The notes below the pieces were generated by a model. It did no database searches, had not been told where the DNA came from, and saw nothing but the letters and a program-made list of their open reading frames with translations. This document shows, piece after piece, positions 24,640 through 36,907 of a stretch of 64,000 nucleotides of DNA. Position 1 is the first letter of the stretch. Every line of letters starts with the position of its first letter. Source of the DNA: Notolepis coatsorum (Eukaryota > Chordata > Actinopteri > Aulopiformes > Paralepididae); the NCBI GenBank assembly GCA_963971535.1, contig OZ020585.1, positions 153,328,103-153,392,102 of the forward strand, in the 5' to 3' direction. A program made the position numbers and the translations under genes.

Positions 24640-25611
24640 TTAACTAATTCAGAGCCACGCCCATATGACCAAATTAGGTCTAGATTGCCACAGATTTAAT
24701 CAATGGGAGGACGGGGATATTTGCGAACGCTTAAACTATATCTTAAATTATGGCTATGGGTCTAATACACCCGTCGCTTATCTATGACTTGCTTGCAGTC
24801 AACATGTACGAAACGGATTGTTTTTTCATCGGTACATTTCCATTTTATACCGTTTTGAATACTAGTATAGTTTTGGAAATTTCTAGTAATTCCAGAGAAA
24901 GACACGATAATAGCCCTTTAGTGGCGTTGTCATTTTCCGGCTGATTTATGAATAGTTTTTTTAATAAACGCTAGATTATCGATAGTATATGCGTCTTCAT
25001 GTACGAAGGGAAGCAGGGTCTGAAAAATCGCTTCTCCGTACTTTGGTCGGCGCGAACCTCACACACACACACACACACACACATACACACACACACACAC
25101 AGACACACACACACACGCGCGCGTGCGCGCTCCGATGGCGGAGAAAGGAACATCTGATTACCCCACGATTCGTAACATAAAGGCCTTACCTCACATCTGA
25201 TGTCATGCAAAAGGATTAACCCAATTCCTGATCGCCATTCCAAATATCGATTGCGTCCATTGATCCAACGTTCAAAACACAATGATCCACGATGCTCCCA
25301 GTGGGGGGACTCAATGCAATAGTATCCAGCTGCATGCCCGAGAAGTAAAACCTGGACCGGACTTATTTTTTTGATGCACAGTCCCAGCCAATCCAATCCA
25401 ATGATGTGCAATACCATCCGGGAGACGATAGGCGGCAGTATTTGCCCTTTGCGACCCATTCCCAATGATAACGTCAGGCTGGATGGATGAAAGATGAATG
25501 GATATCGCTAATAAAAGAAATAACGATTAAAACCTGCCTATACTTGTGATTGGCACTCAACGCATGGCGAGTTAACCCGACTATACTCGTGGTTGGCACT
25601 GAATGGGTTAA
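24640..25611 (+). mobile_element. TTAA-flanked non-autonomous element (piggyBac-like), copy 1
   Basis: TTAA at both ends (24640-24643, 25608-25611) next to imperfect inverted termini CTAATTCAGAGCCACG and CCCATTCAGTGCCAACC. The interior matches copy 2 in inverse orientation over several hundred bases. No transposase. TTAA targets are typical of piggyBac and a few other groups, so the class is inferred. Confidence 0.7.
25060..25117 (+). repeat. (CA)n microsatellite
   Basis: CA tract with a few interruptions, running into GCGCGCGTGCGCGC. Confidence 0.95.
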
Positions 25612-26451
25612 GCCCGAGCCCTATTTTCTGAAAATCTGTCTAAAATACATATTTAAGTAAATGGAAGATTGCTCCACTTCTACAAGGTCCATTTGCATGT
25701 TCTTGGTATCTAGGGACATATGGACCTCAGTGAATGTATTCCCAGTGCCAAAAATATTGTGTCTGTTACTAGGCTTGAGTACATTGTGATGAAACAAAGG
25801 AGAATATAAATTATGATTTGTCTTTGCATCTTTGACAGTGAATAACACCATGCAAAAAATTACCAGACATGATTAAACAGAAGGTTTTGTAGATACAGTA
25901 CTGAATTCTGCCAATATTATTATATAATATAGAATATGAGGCCTATAAATTACCTTATTATAGCCAACTCGCACATCTATGGATCGGGCCAAATCGCCTC
26001 TTTCAAATAGCTGAGTTCAATTTGGATTTAGGCCTATCACCAGGCGTGCACCGAGAATGAAGAATGAAATCTACTGTACAGTTAGATTCTTAGAATGGAT
26101 ATGGCTCCGCCATTTTGGATTGGATTTCAACACAGATGGTTGCTAAATGTTCACAGAAGGTACACACTAACTGCGCTCCAATCTATGTCAATAACGTTCA
26201 GTTTGGTGGTATAGAATCCAGAGAAATAAGTGAAATAAAAAAGATTCATACACAAGTAATTTGCTTGCAGGAAGCTAGAATTAGCTGGGTACTGTAGGTA
26301 TTTTTTTTAAATTTCAACGCTCATTGAGAGCTCTGGATGCCCTGTGCTCATATGACTACAAATCATTCGGCGACGGCCGCTCATTAAAAATGGCACATTT
26401 CTGCGAAAATATTAACACATTTCAAAAACTAAAGTCTCACTAATAACACTC
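25612..26451. other. Spacer between inverted TTAA elements
   Basis: AT-rich, no feature recognised. Confidence 0.5.
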
Positions 26452-27319
26452 TTAACACTTTGAGTGCCAATGACGAGATTTCTCGTCCTAACTCGCCATG
26501 CGTTGAGTGCCAATGATGAGTTTTCTCGTTATTTAATCGTTATTTCTTTTATTAGCGATATCCATTAATTTGTCATCCATCCAGCCTTATGTTATCATTG
26601 GGAATGGCTCTGAGCTTGAAAAGGGCAAATACCGCCGCTTATCGTCTCCCGGATGGTAATGCACATTGACTGAGGACCCTCAGAGCAGCGTCGATTATGT
26701 GTTTCGGACTATAACGTTGGATCAATAAACGCGATCAATATTTGGAATGGCGATCAGGAATTGGATTAATATTTTTGCAGAACATCTGATGTGAGGTAAG
26801 GACTCTATTTTACCAGTTTTGGGTTAATCAGATGTTTTTTTCATAGCGATCACAACATGTCTGTGTGTGTGTGTGTATGCATGTATGACGTTAGCGCTGA
26901 CCAGGTCATGGATAATAGATTTTTCAGCCCGCTTCTCTAGCGTGCATAAGTACACATATACTATCGATAATCTAGCGTTTATTTGAAAACGATTCATAAA
27001 TCAGCTGAAAAATTACAACGTGTTTTGTGTATTCCACTAAAGGGCTATTATCGCGGAATTTCTCTGAAATTACTAGAACTCTCCGAAACTATACTCGTAT
27101 TCAAAACGGTATAAAACGGAAATGTACCAATGAAAAAACTATCCGTTTCATACATGTTGACTGCAAGCAAGTCATTGATAAGCGAGGGGTGTTTTAGACC
27201 CATAGCCATAATTTAAGATATAGTTTAAGCGTTTGCAAATATCCCCGACCTCCCATTGACTAAAGCGCTGGCACTCAAGGGGTTATCTGGGCAAAGGGGC
27301 GTGGCACCCAATGTGTTAA
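26452..27319 (-). mobile_element. TTAA-flanked element (piggyBac-like), copy 2, inverted
   Basis: TTAA at 26452-26455 and 27316-27319; inverted termini CACTTTGAGTGCCAATG and CACATTGGGTGCCACG. It shares with copy 1, in reverse, the blocks CTATCGATAATCTAGCG, ATAGCCATAATTTAAGATA and GACTTGCTTGCAGTCAAC. Confidence 0.7.
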
Positions 27320-27984
27320 CCTATTGGTAAACAAACGTATTGCTGAAAATATACACTATGACTGCTGTTGTGACATGGTTAGGATGTTTACTCTTGGATA
27401 CATTTGGGGGGGAAAATGCAACATTATGTCATACAGTCTAGACTAGAGAGACTGATTTATGTTGTGATGTCATTTTGAGACCGGTACCGGACCCGTCAGG
27501 CTTAAGAGGTTGCTTTAACTCTGATGTTAAAGGTGAAATACATTGAAAGTGAAAAGGTAGAATCATACTAAATGCCTGGTTTGTCTGGTGTAATCAAATC
27601 AATGTTCATTATGTATTATCCAATATTCTGGAGGCATTTTTGTAAGTATTAATAGACATATTGTATGAATAGTGTATAATGCTACATTCACAGTAGGATA
27701 AGGCATGTAGGGAACAATGACCACGAGGTCTATACAAATTACTTGAAACCAGGAAGCAATATAATCATGCATCGAATAAAAGGATTATATATAATAAATT
27801 CTGTTTGGCAGAAAAAACTGGTATTTTGTGCAACCTTGAGATGGAGTCCAAAGCATTTTGGCAAATGCACCATCCGTTAGGCTTCATTTAACAACTAAAC
27901 AGAGGACCAATACATTCAAATATTAGCCATATCAATGCAAACATACTTTGTGATTTATCCACAAGGATTTAGAAGGCAGCTTAT
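27320..27984. other. Non-coding interval
   Basis: No gene or recognised repeat. Confidence 0.5.
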
Positions 27985-28950
27985 TATGACATAGCAGATA
28001 AGACTTCAGAACATAGGTCAAATGTATTCTTCATCATTGAATGGTGTATTCTAAGCGATCTTAACTGCTTTGATAATATACAGTATTAACCCTTTTCAGT
28101 TTAACTTTTTTTTATTTTTGTTTCCTCTTTTTCTCCGCCTGATTTTCTTTTTTTGTATTTTCTTTTTTTATAATTTTTTAAACAAACACATAAACTAACA
28201 TGACAACACACGATAAGATATACAAGCATTATTTGACAGTGCACATCCAATGAAATCACATTTTTGTTAATTGTCTTATATAGGATATACCCTTAATACC
28301 TGTTATCTAAAAACCTACACACATATGCTCTAGCTCGTACCCCCCCCCCTCCCGGACCCCCCATTGGATAATCCATCCATTTTCCCTCGCTCCTAACCAG
28401 ACATTACCATTATATGCTAGCTTTTATTTTCTCCACCACCACTTTTTTTTTTTTTTTTTTTTGGTCTTTTTCCCCCTCCATTTTCCTCCGATTTTCTCCC
28501 ATCCCAATGTTAGTCGTATGCCAATTCCCAGTCCCTTCCTGGTCGCTGCGCACTTACCCCCCACAGTCAGATCATCTGGGAGAGTGGAGGCTACCACGTG
28601 CTTCCTCCGACACACGTCCAGCCAATCACCGCTTCTTTTCACCTGGCAGCGCGGATTCTCATCGAGAGGGCGTAGCGTGTGGGAGGACCACACTATCCCC
28701 CTCGAGTCCTATCCGCGCTTAGCAGGCGCCCCGACCGAACTGTAGGAGTCGCTGTTTACAACGACCCGGACCCACCCCGCCAGCTTCTCCCACCCTCTAA
28801 TACAGCCAATTGTATTAGTGCAGACAGCCAGCCAAGCTGGTGACAACCCCGGAGCTGTGAGCTGGATTCGAACAGGCGAATCCAGCTCACAGCTCCGGGG
28901 TTGGTGACGAACGCAATCTCCGCTCGGCCACCTAACCGCCTTCTCCACCA
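27985..28950 (-). repeat. tRNA-like repeat, unit 1
   Basis: On the minus strand GGTGGCCGAGCGG (box A-like) and CTGGATTCGAAC (box B-like) resemble a Ser/Leu tRNA. The following body (CGTGTGTCGGAGGAAGCACG) recurs in unit 2. The lead segment 27985-28150 repeats at 29050-29215. Unit 1 carries an extra segment at about 28150-28490. Confidence 0.55.
28845..28902. repeat. Perfect 26-bp-arm hairpin
   Basis: 28845-28870 and 28877-28902 are exact reverse complements around a 6-base AACAGG loop. The arm contains the box B-like segment of the repeat, duplicated in inverse orientation. Confidence 0.9.
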
Positions 28951-29049
28951 CTTCTAACCACAATGTCATTTTGGATTCATTGAGACCCAAAATTCTTGCT
29001 GTAGATATTTCTTGATAGATCACATCGAGATATGTAATAATCCAGACCT

Positions 29050-29600
29050 TGACATAGCAGATAAGACTTCAGAACATAGGTCAAATGTATTCTTCATCAT
29101 TGAATGGTGTATTCTAAGCAATCTTAACTGCTTTGATAATATACAGTATTAACCCTTTTCAGTTTAACTTTTTTTATTTTTGTTTCCTCTTTTTCTCCGC
29201 CTGATTTTCTATGCTTTTCTCCCCATCCCAATTTTGTCGTTATGCCAATTTCCCCCCTCCCCTACCTGGTCATTGTGCGCATGTTCCCCCTACTGGTCGG
29301 TACAAGGGAACCCTGAAGTCTACCACATGCTTCCTCCGACACATGCGGAGACAGCCAGTGGCTCTCTTTTCACCTGGCAGCAAGGACTCTCATTGGTGAA
29401 GTGTAATGCGTGGGAGCTCACGCTGCCTTCACCACTTCCTGCCATTCGCTGAGCAGGCGCCCAGACCTGACCTGTAGGCATCGCTGTCCACAATGCCAGA
29501 TTACCACCCACGACTTCCCTCCCACTAACTCAGCCAAACGAGTTAGTATGACGATCGGCCCAAGCCGCCAGTTTTACAGTTTTAACAGTGGTTTTAGAAT
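29050..29600 (-). repeat. tRNA-like repeat, unit 2
   Basis: Shares GACATAGCAGATAAGACTTC and the next 140 bases with 27985 and then the body of unit 1 (TGCTTCCTCCGACACATGCG, CACCTGGCAGC, GAGCAGGCGCCC). It ends without the hairpin part. Confidence 0.6.
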
Positions 29601-30423
29601 TAGATTATCAGGCCCTGTAGCTTTAGAATGTGCAGTTCTTAAAATTATTATCTCACACATGAAATTATACACCTGAATGGGTTAATGCATTAATTTATTA
29701 ACCACCATATATTTGCAACAAAGCTCTTCAAGACATCAGATCCCAACAATCTCTTTGTTATATCATACACATCATTTGCTGACTGAATACTAAATAAAAG
29801 TGTGTCCTATATCATATCTACAGAAAATTGGGTGTAAAGATTGCAGTAACTACAAAATCAAACCAAAACCCAAGGCAAGCGCATTCGTAGTAATATTAAA
29901 GAGGCACTATCTTATAAATGGCCTTTTCCAGTGGTTTTCATTGTTTTCTAGCAATGTGGGGTTGTACCAACACTGACTAGATGTGAAATTCTCATTCAGT
30001 CCCATTCCTAGTTCAGCTGAGACAAGATCCTCCCCCACTAAACCAAGCCATTCTGAATTGACTCGCTCTCTGACGTGTAATGATCTGATCTGCAACCGCC
30101 CGCCCACAATCAACTGTGTTATATGAGCAGCGAGTGCAAATAATGCAGAATAGGTTTCGACAGCAGAGACCTTCAGCTGTTCACACACACACACCGTGAA
30201 TCACACACAGAGAACTAGATAAAATGGGTGGTTTCTCTCTCGTGCGCACTCGCTCTCTCTCGTATCACCACTCGCTCTATCACCGTCAACCTGTTGCAAA
30301 ATATCATAGCGCACGCTCCCACGCGTGCACCCGTATTCCGATCCGTGCAATCATATTCACAGGGCTATATTAGGTTTGTTATAAAGAGGCAGTCAGATGC
30401 AACTCCACACAGAGTTGCTCTGC
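29601..30423. other. Non-coding interval
   Basis: No gene recognised; the frames here are short and lack family resemblance. Confidence 0.5.
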
Positions 30424-30466
30424 TGATGGGGGTTTTATGACGAGTAAACCGATCTAAAGCTGCCGG

Positions 30467-31361
30467 TGTTCTGCAAAATTCTACTCTTCCTCGAATTCTG
30501 CTGCCAGCGCTCCTGCGCTTGCGCACGCATGCGCATGACCCACAATCGTTCACTCTACAATATTCTGCCACCTTGCTGACGAACGTCATGTTGAGTCTTG
30601 TTGATATATCTTAAACAATATCTTAAACATATGTTTTTCATTGCACGTTTTGAACTGTATAAGCATGTAAATATTTGCATGTAATTGGCTTTGCAGCTGA
30701 ATGTATTTGTAGATGATAACATGTCGGTACACCTGTTCGAGTTTGGAGTGAACTATACTGCCCTGTCAAGGCAGACCGCAGTAACTTCAAAAAAGTGAAA
30801 CTGAGAAAAATGGCTTTAAAGTTTTTTGACTTGCCATCCAAAATGTGTTATAGGTAGATAGATGATAGTACCCAGATTTAACATGTATTAATGAAGTAAT
30901 CTTTAGGCATACAAAAATATGACATAATTATTTTAATTAACCCCCAAAAAGCAGATACTGCACTCTGCTGCACAGTTCCCTTAAATAATTATACAGGTAA
31001 TGTACAGGCAAAGTGCAGTAACTTCAAATACAATGTTGTAAGCTGGAGGGAAAACAACATTTTTCACTGTTTGGAAGTTACTGCGGTCTGCCTGGTTTTT
31101 GAGTGTGATTTTGTAGTTACTGCAGTTTTTAAAACCCCATATCTCCAAAACTGAGCGACATTAACATCTGAAACTTGGTCACAAGATAAAACATTTATTG
31201 ACAAGTTCAATTTCACTCATAACTCAATTCTGACTTTTTTTGAGTTACTGCGGTCTGCCTTGACAGGGCAGTATAGGGTGACGTCACCCAGCTGTCAAAA
31301 GATATAGGCAATTCGCGCTACGGCAGCAGTTTTCGAGGAGGTAGTAGAATTCGGCAGAACA
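30467..31361. mobile_element. 895-bp DNA element with TGTTCTGC termini
   Basis: Starts TGTTCTGCAAAATTCTAC and ends GTAGAATTCGGCAGAACA, duplicating CCGG (30463-30466 and 31362-31365). The second LTR (43314) shows the uninterrupted GCTGCCGGCTCACAG, proving insertion. TGT termini with a 4-bp duplication would suit a Ginger-type element, but no transposase is present and the class is open. Confidence 0.75.
30757..31276. mobile_element. Nested TA-flanked MITE
   Basis: TACTGCCCTGTCAAGGCAGA near 30759 is inverted as TCTGCCTTGACAGGGCAGTA near 31252, with TA on both sides. The arms extend further (GACCGCAGTAACT). Size about 510 bp; TA target suggests Tc1/mariner. Confidence 0.7.
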
Positions 31362-32673
31362 CCGGCTCACAGTTCCTGTTGCCTGTTGTTTCAGCTAGTT
31401 CCCTTGGCATTTCAGTAGTCACTGTAACAAGGTTGCACATTATTTGTTGAAGTTAACCAGTTATCAAGTCAAGGGAAGACACTCATTTTAAGGGACGCTG
31501 TAAAAGGCACTGTACCCTGTGTCAACAAGCAACCAACGAGAAACAATAGGAGTCTAAATCTGGCACTCATAACCTCAGGGCTGCGGTGACGAGCAGCCAC
31601 CTCAGACCTGAGAGAAAGGTTAATGGACAGCAGGAAAACAGTGTTGAACAGCCATACAGCCAAGGTTTACAACCAGTTCAAAGGAGGTAATCTAATTCTG
31701 TTCCTGCAGCTGGCCGGAAGGTCTCTGCTAGAGCAGAACAGTGCCAACTTGGAGGAAGGTCTCTCCTTAGGGGTGCTATATCCAAAATCAAGAAAAAGTT
31801 AATTAATTAGCTATCTGGTGGACCACTGGAGTCAAATGGTTACAATATAACTTGTTATTCTTATAAGCCAATCACATAGATATGAAACACCTATTAGCTA
31901 TATATATAAGAGACTATACTGGTTCTAACTCTTTCTAGGTTGTAAAATAACAATAACACCAGTTGTGGTAATTATAGGCAATAATAAAGATTGTTAAACT
32001 AATAATCTAAAAGATAGAATGCATTAATTATTAGATATCAGATGTTAAAGAGTTAGACAAACTTGCAGAAATGATTTATAAACACTGTTTTCAGCTAGAA
32101 AAGTATCTCTGTGCCCGTGTTGGAATGTTAAAAGCAGATTTGCTATTTCTAAATGTAAAGGTAGTGAATCTAATAGGCTATATTGTATAAGCTTAGATTC
32201 TCTTAAAGAAAAGAAAAAGGAGGCAAGCTTTTTGCTCCAATTGATCTGATAGGCCAAAGACTCCCAGGGCAGTATCATCAGACGATGCTCTCGGAGGTGT
32301 GGCCTAAAGCTTATAGGAAACAGCACGGAGATACAGAGAGACAGACACAAGACGGACCGAACGAGAGAGACCAGAATTGTACCTTGATGAAGGCTCCCAG
32401 TTCCAGAAGACCAGAACCAGCTGAAATAATCTTGCAATAATACTGGGAAATCCAGACAGAGTGTGTATTATGATATTCAGAGTGCTTTGAGACTGCCATC
32501 ACCAGGACACCTTAAATAAAGCTCCATTCTAGAATACCACTCCAAATTGCACCTGTGTGGACTCGGTTCTTCTGCATTTCTACACTTGCACAAGACCGGT
32601 GGTCGCTCATACACGTAGCGAGAGAAGATCAGAGTACCAGCCAGATCAGAGTACCAACCAAATATACACCAAA

Positions 32674-32691
32674 TGGTGCCTTGTGACCGAC
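32674..32691 (+). other. Possible primer-binding site
   Basis: TGGTGCCTTGTGACCGAC lies just past the LTR end. The first seven bases fit tRNA-His, the rest only loosely, so the tRNA is not identified. Confidence 0.35.
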
Positions 32692-32745
32692 GACTTCTTT
32701 GATCGCAACGGAGACCCTTGCAAGCTGGCCAGAAGATCATCAGCT

Positions 32746-32754
32746 CAGGTGAGT
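32746..32754 (+). promoter_or_regulatory. Consensus splice donor in the leader
   Basis: CAGGTGAGT, a perfect 5' splice consensus, about 75 bases past the putative primer site, as in retroviral leaders. Confidence 0.5.
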
Positions 32755-33239
32755 AGGAGATGCCTGGGGTTGGAGGCCAGCCGCGGTGGGCACTGTCGCA
32801 CGGATGTACAGGACCGGGGAAGCAGGCAACGTAGCATGAGTATGCAGTAGAGCAATGTGGGCGAGTGCCGGCCGCCCAACCAGGGTGGGGGGCAGGGTCG
32901 CACCGACGCTGTCAGGGGACAGACTCGGTGTGCAGTCCCTGCTCCAAGCCTAGGTTGATTGCGGGGTTCAGTTGGTCATATAGAACGTGCGCGATCAACA
33001 GTTGTGATGCAGTTTGTGCCATAGGGCACAAATTGATATGGAGACGTAGGGACTACGATTAGGGACAGAAGTACGGATCAGAGAACTAAAAAGGTCATTC
33101 GCGGGCAGGTCGTCGTGTTTGGTGGGGAGAATGATTATCCTTTTAACCGGCTCCACTGTTCAGAGTCTATACCGACCCCAGGATGGCATTGATACATTCC
33201 CTGAGGTCGTTAGGTGTGCTTAGGTACCGGGAATATGCG

Positions 33240-33311
<72 letters not shown>

Positions 33312-35336
33312 TAATTGGAGCAATATTCCATGTACACTAGGCATACGATTTATGCAGACTTTCACATCGTGTGGAGCAAGTTAAAGGGATCAAATATTTA
33401 GCCTGTTTAAAAGATGGAAGTTGCATGCAACGGGAGGTCTGGACGGATGCGATTGGGCAATATCAAATTTGGCAATTTACGGGGGGAGTGATGACGGTCG
33501 CAAGATAAACCTACGCCGCGTTTTGTGGGGAAGTAAAGACAGTACGTTCAGACCAACCGAATGTTAAGGAATGCCTAATGTTGTGTGTAGAAACGAGGGG
33601 GTCCGGCCGGCCCCTAAATTATAGGGATTAAACTATGCATTTGTTCTGGAACGATTTAAACTAGGAGACGCTTTTGACCCTGTATGAGCCCGGGCACGAC
33701 GTTGACTAACGGGTTAGCTATGAAACTAGCAGTGCAAAAATATATAGGATGGAGAAAGCGTGCAGTGTTGTGATTTTAGGTGGTGGGAGTTATGATTAAT
33801 TGTAAGAAAACGTGGGGTTCGTTCACAAAATTGATGCAACAGTTCTGGCGAAATTAATTGCGGTAATGATCAAGATAATACCGTGCTGTGATACTGGGAG
33901 TCTTGGCTTCTGGGAGCAGTGGAGCTTGTGTACACACACTGACGTTGGGAGTCGCCGGCTGATGACGTAGGCTGGATTAGAATAGGTTATTATTATTGAA
34001 CAAACCGAGATGGGTGCGGGGCGTGTCGCTACTTTATGTTTCGTTTTGGACGGTGGATTAAGCGCTTATTAAAGTAGGTGGATCGATTACATGATGACGC
34101 CGAGGTACACTTAGTGCTGAGAAGCTCGGCGGACAGGAAAAAAGAGTACTTCGGGTAGCGTTGTTAAGCAGGCTAGCCTCGGCTACTATTTTTGGTAAGA
34201 TAAATATTTCGCTGTGATCAGATGTTAACGGTGTTGGAAGACTCGTGTAATGTTGCTATCAAATAGGATCCGCGAGGTGGCATATACTGCGTGAAATGTG
34301 GGCTTTGTTGGGAAAAAAGTGGGTTAAAACAGACGATTTGTGGTGATATATGTTGTTCACGCTGGTTAGCCAGCGGGCTAGCGTGAGCTAGCCGGTCGGC
34401 TAAACAGTACTAGCTGCGTGCTTGAACAGCGTGGAGTTTAAATAGGTATCGAACGGTGTGATGATGGATGTAATGTTTATAAGATACGATTTGTTTTGTG
34501 AGATGTGTGGGTATGTGTGTCGAATGTTGTGGGTGGCCAATGCTTGCGTGTCCTCTGTTGAATGAATGAATGAATGGATGGATGAAGGACGCTGTTGAAC
34601 GTGTGTTTATGGCGTTATGAATGTGTGTGGGCCCGGGGATGGTTTTCCCTGGGAGTGTGAAGGCTGGTTGTATGTACTGTAATATTTTCTTTGGTTTGTG
34701 TGCTGGCGGGGAGGATGATGTCACGTTACAGTCTTTTCCGGACTAATGTATGGTTGTTGTCTTCGTGAGGCTGTGAGCTGTGAATGTATTACATATGGGC
34801 TCAATACTATACAAAGCGTTAATTACATACTGTGGATATAGACACATTTTACACTTAGAACGTACAGGCTGCAACTACTGTGATCTCTCTCTGTCGCTTA
34901 GTACATAGAGGTTTGTGCAACGCGACAGTATACTAGAACAATGCATAACGGTTATCATGATCACCTTTTATAGCAGTTTTTATATAGACCACTAGGTTAA
35001 TGCCCCATTAGGCATCACCGCAGCGACGACTAGTCTTCCTGGGGTCCACTCACAACGAGAACAGTACATACATACGTAAAATGATAGTAGCATACATTTA
35101 AAGATGTGTTCCAATATTCCTACATATAGAAATAGTTCCAGATAGAATTACAGTACGCAGACAGAGTATTGGGTCACAGAGAATGCAATAAAAGGGATTA
35201 AAACTTTCAGACAGTCATGTCTTTACAGGGTAGACTATAGTATCTGTGTTTTTCTTTGATGTAAACTAATTTTCTTTTTTCCCCTCAAGGCTCTTTTCGA
35301 ATTATTTTTAAGAACTTATCTTACTGGTTATCTGAG
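32755..35336. other. Leader of the gag-only element, first part
   Basis: Contains a (CT)n tract at 33243-33307, an AATG/ATGG repeat near 34556 and no coding sequence. Mixed AT/GC composition with no known repeat recognised. Confidence 0.45.
33243..33307 (+). repeat. (CT)n microsatellite
   Basis: About 32 uninterrupted CT units. Confidence 0.97.
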
Positions 35337-35997
35337 TGTTATGGTTTGTAAACAACCCCAACAGCACAACACAGACAGGTAGTTCAGAGTTAGCCAAAAC
35401 CGAAGGGCGTATTTATTTTCACAAAACAGAAATGTGCAACCACAATGTTAATCCATTTGAGGGGAATGTCCTTTAGCCAAGTTGGGCTCTGCGGCTCTGC
35501 AGCACTGCCCTTAGCAGAGTTGACTCTGCGGCTCTGCAGCTTTATGCTATCCCACTCGCGGGGAAAATAGAAACGGAGAATGTCATTACTTCCAAAACGT
35601 AGAAAATACCAGGCAGTAACAAAACAATCAACAATTCTTCAGTGTTTGAGGAAAACACACAAAAAACAGACGAAGGCAGTGAGTCCAAGGCAAAAACGAG
35701 GATATCAATTCATAGAAAAATAGTCTTCCAAAAGACTCACCAGAAGCAAGGTCGAAGTGGGAAAATGAGGCACGGGTCCTCGGAGGCAGAGAGAGAACAC
35801 AGCAACAACCTCCAAGGGCGCACTGGAGGAACACGAGAGGGAACAGCAGTAGAGTTGGTGGTGACAAAACGACCCGACACAGAAATGATCAGCAAACCGA
35901 GTATAAGAGTGCTCCCGCCGAGCTGATTGAAAACTCCTCTCAGGTGCGTGATGGTAATTGGAACTGAGAAGCGTGCAGTACTGGACTAGCCCTCACA
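35337..35997 (-). repeat. 3' LTR of the chromovirus
   Basis: 661 bp, TGTTATGG...CCCTCACA on the plus strand. A C-rich run (35999-36010), read as a G-rich polypurine tract on the minus strand, precedes it. Confidence 0.88.
35869..35879 (-). promoter_or_regulatory. Self-primer sequence near the RNA start
   Basis: The minus strand reads TGTCGGGTCGT, fully complementary to ACGACCCGACA of the primer site at 38128-38140. A TATA core (CTTATA, 35902-35907) lies about 25 bases upstream, so this would be the 5' end of the element RNA, as in Tf1/Sushi self-priming. Confidence 0.7.
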
Positions 35998-36500
35998 GTA
36001 CCCCCCCCTCCACGGGAGCCACCCGGCGACCTGCCCGGCCTCGGCTTCTCCGGATGGGAATGATGGAAGTCGGTGATCAGGGCGGGGTCCATGATGACCT
36101 GGCGGGAGACCCAGCTCCGTTCCTCAGGGCCGTATCCCTCCCAGTCCACCGGATACTGAAACCCCCGTCCTCTGCGTCGGATGTCCATGAGCCGGCGGAC
36201 CCTCCACTGGGGTTGTCCATCCACCATCTCGGGAGGAGGCGGATCTGGGGCAGGAGGCATCAGGGGACTGAGAGAGACAGGCTTTACTCAGGACACATGA
36301 AACACAGGATGAATGCGCATGGATGCTGGAAGCTTGATACTCACCGCCGTGGGACTGAGCACCTTCCGGATCTCGAAAGGGCAGACGAACCGGGGGTTTA
36401 GCTTCTTGGCGGTGGATTGAAGCGGGAGATTCTTGGAGGATAACCATACCCTCTGCCCTGGATGGTAAGTCGGCGCAGGGCCGGAGACCTCCGTCCTTCT
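35998..36500 (-). pseudogene. Integrase C-terminus and chromodomain of the chromovirus
   Basis: 36509-36288 encodes the integrase C-terminal [19 protein letters not shown] and [12 protein letters not shown] ending RIHPVFHVS. In a neighbouring frame, 36260-35990 encodes a chromodomain: [31 protein letters not shown] and [16 protein letters not shown]. The chromodomain directs integration to certain chromatin in this group. A frameshift lies between the two (about 36260-36290). Confidence 0.85.
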
Positions 36501-36870
36501 TCTTAACAAAAAAGAAGCCGGCCGCCACCGGGGAGGACGAGGGCCGAATGAGGCCTGCTGTCAAGGACTCGGAGATGTACTCCTCCATCACTGCGTTCTC
36601 TGGGACGGTCAAACTGTAAAGGCGGCTGCCGGGTAGGGGAGCCCCAGAGTGGAGGTCGATTGCACAGTTGTAAGGCCGATGAGGAGGAAGGGCCTGAGCC
36701 CGGGACTTGCTGAAAACCTCCCAGAGATCGTGGTAATCAGGGGGGATAGTAGAGAGGTCTGGGTGCGGCACACCGGGGTGACGGACTGGACGCAGCCTGA
36801 AGACACTGGGCATGACAGGAGGAGCTCCACCCCAAGATGGTGCCGGAGGACCAGGCGATGTGGGGCTCAT
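36500..36870 (-). pseudogene. Start of chromovirus RT, joined to integrase by deletion
   Basis: [40 protein letters not shown] and [14 protein letters not shown] are the first Gypsy RT blocks. After GLRP the sequence passes directly into the integrase C-terminal region in a shifted frame. The rest of RT, RNase H and the integrase core (roughly 2 kb) are gone. Confidence 0.85.
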
Positions 36871-36907
36871 GCAGCGCGAGCCAGGGACGACCCAGAACTA
36901 CTGGGAC

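Larger units (their letters stand above)
30424..32668 (+). repeat. 5' LTR of the gag-only element
   Basis: Without the insertion at 30467-31361 it is about 1.35 kb. It has a TATATATATAAG core (about 31900-31912), an AATAAA signal (32514-32519), and ends ATATACA six bases before a TGG-type primer site. The end is inferred because the second copy is truncated. Confidence 0.65.

Noticed and set aside
28414-29023. Plus and minus frames of about 90-104 residues
   Set aside because: They overlap the tRNA-like repeat and a poly-T run and lack family resemblance.
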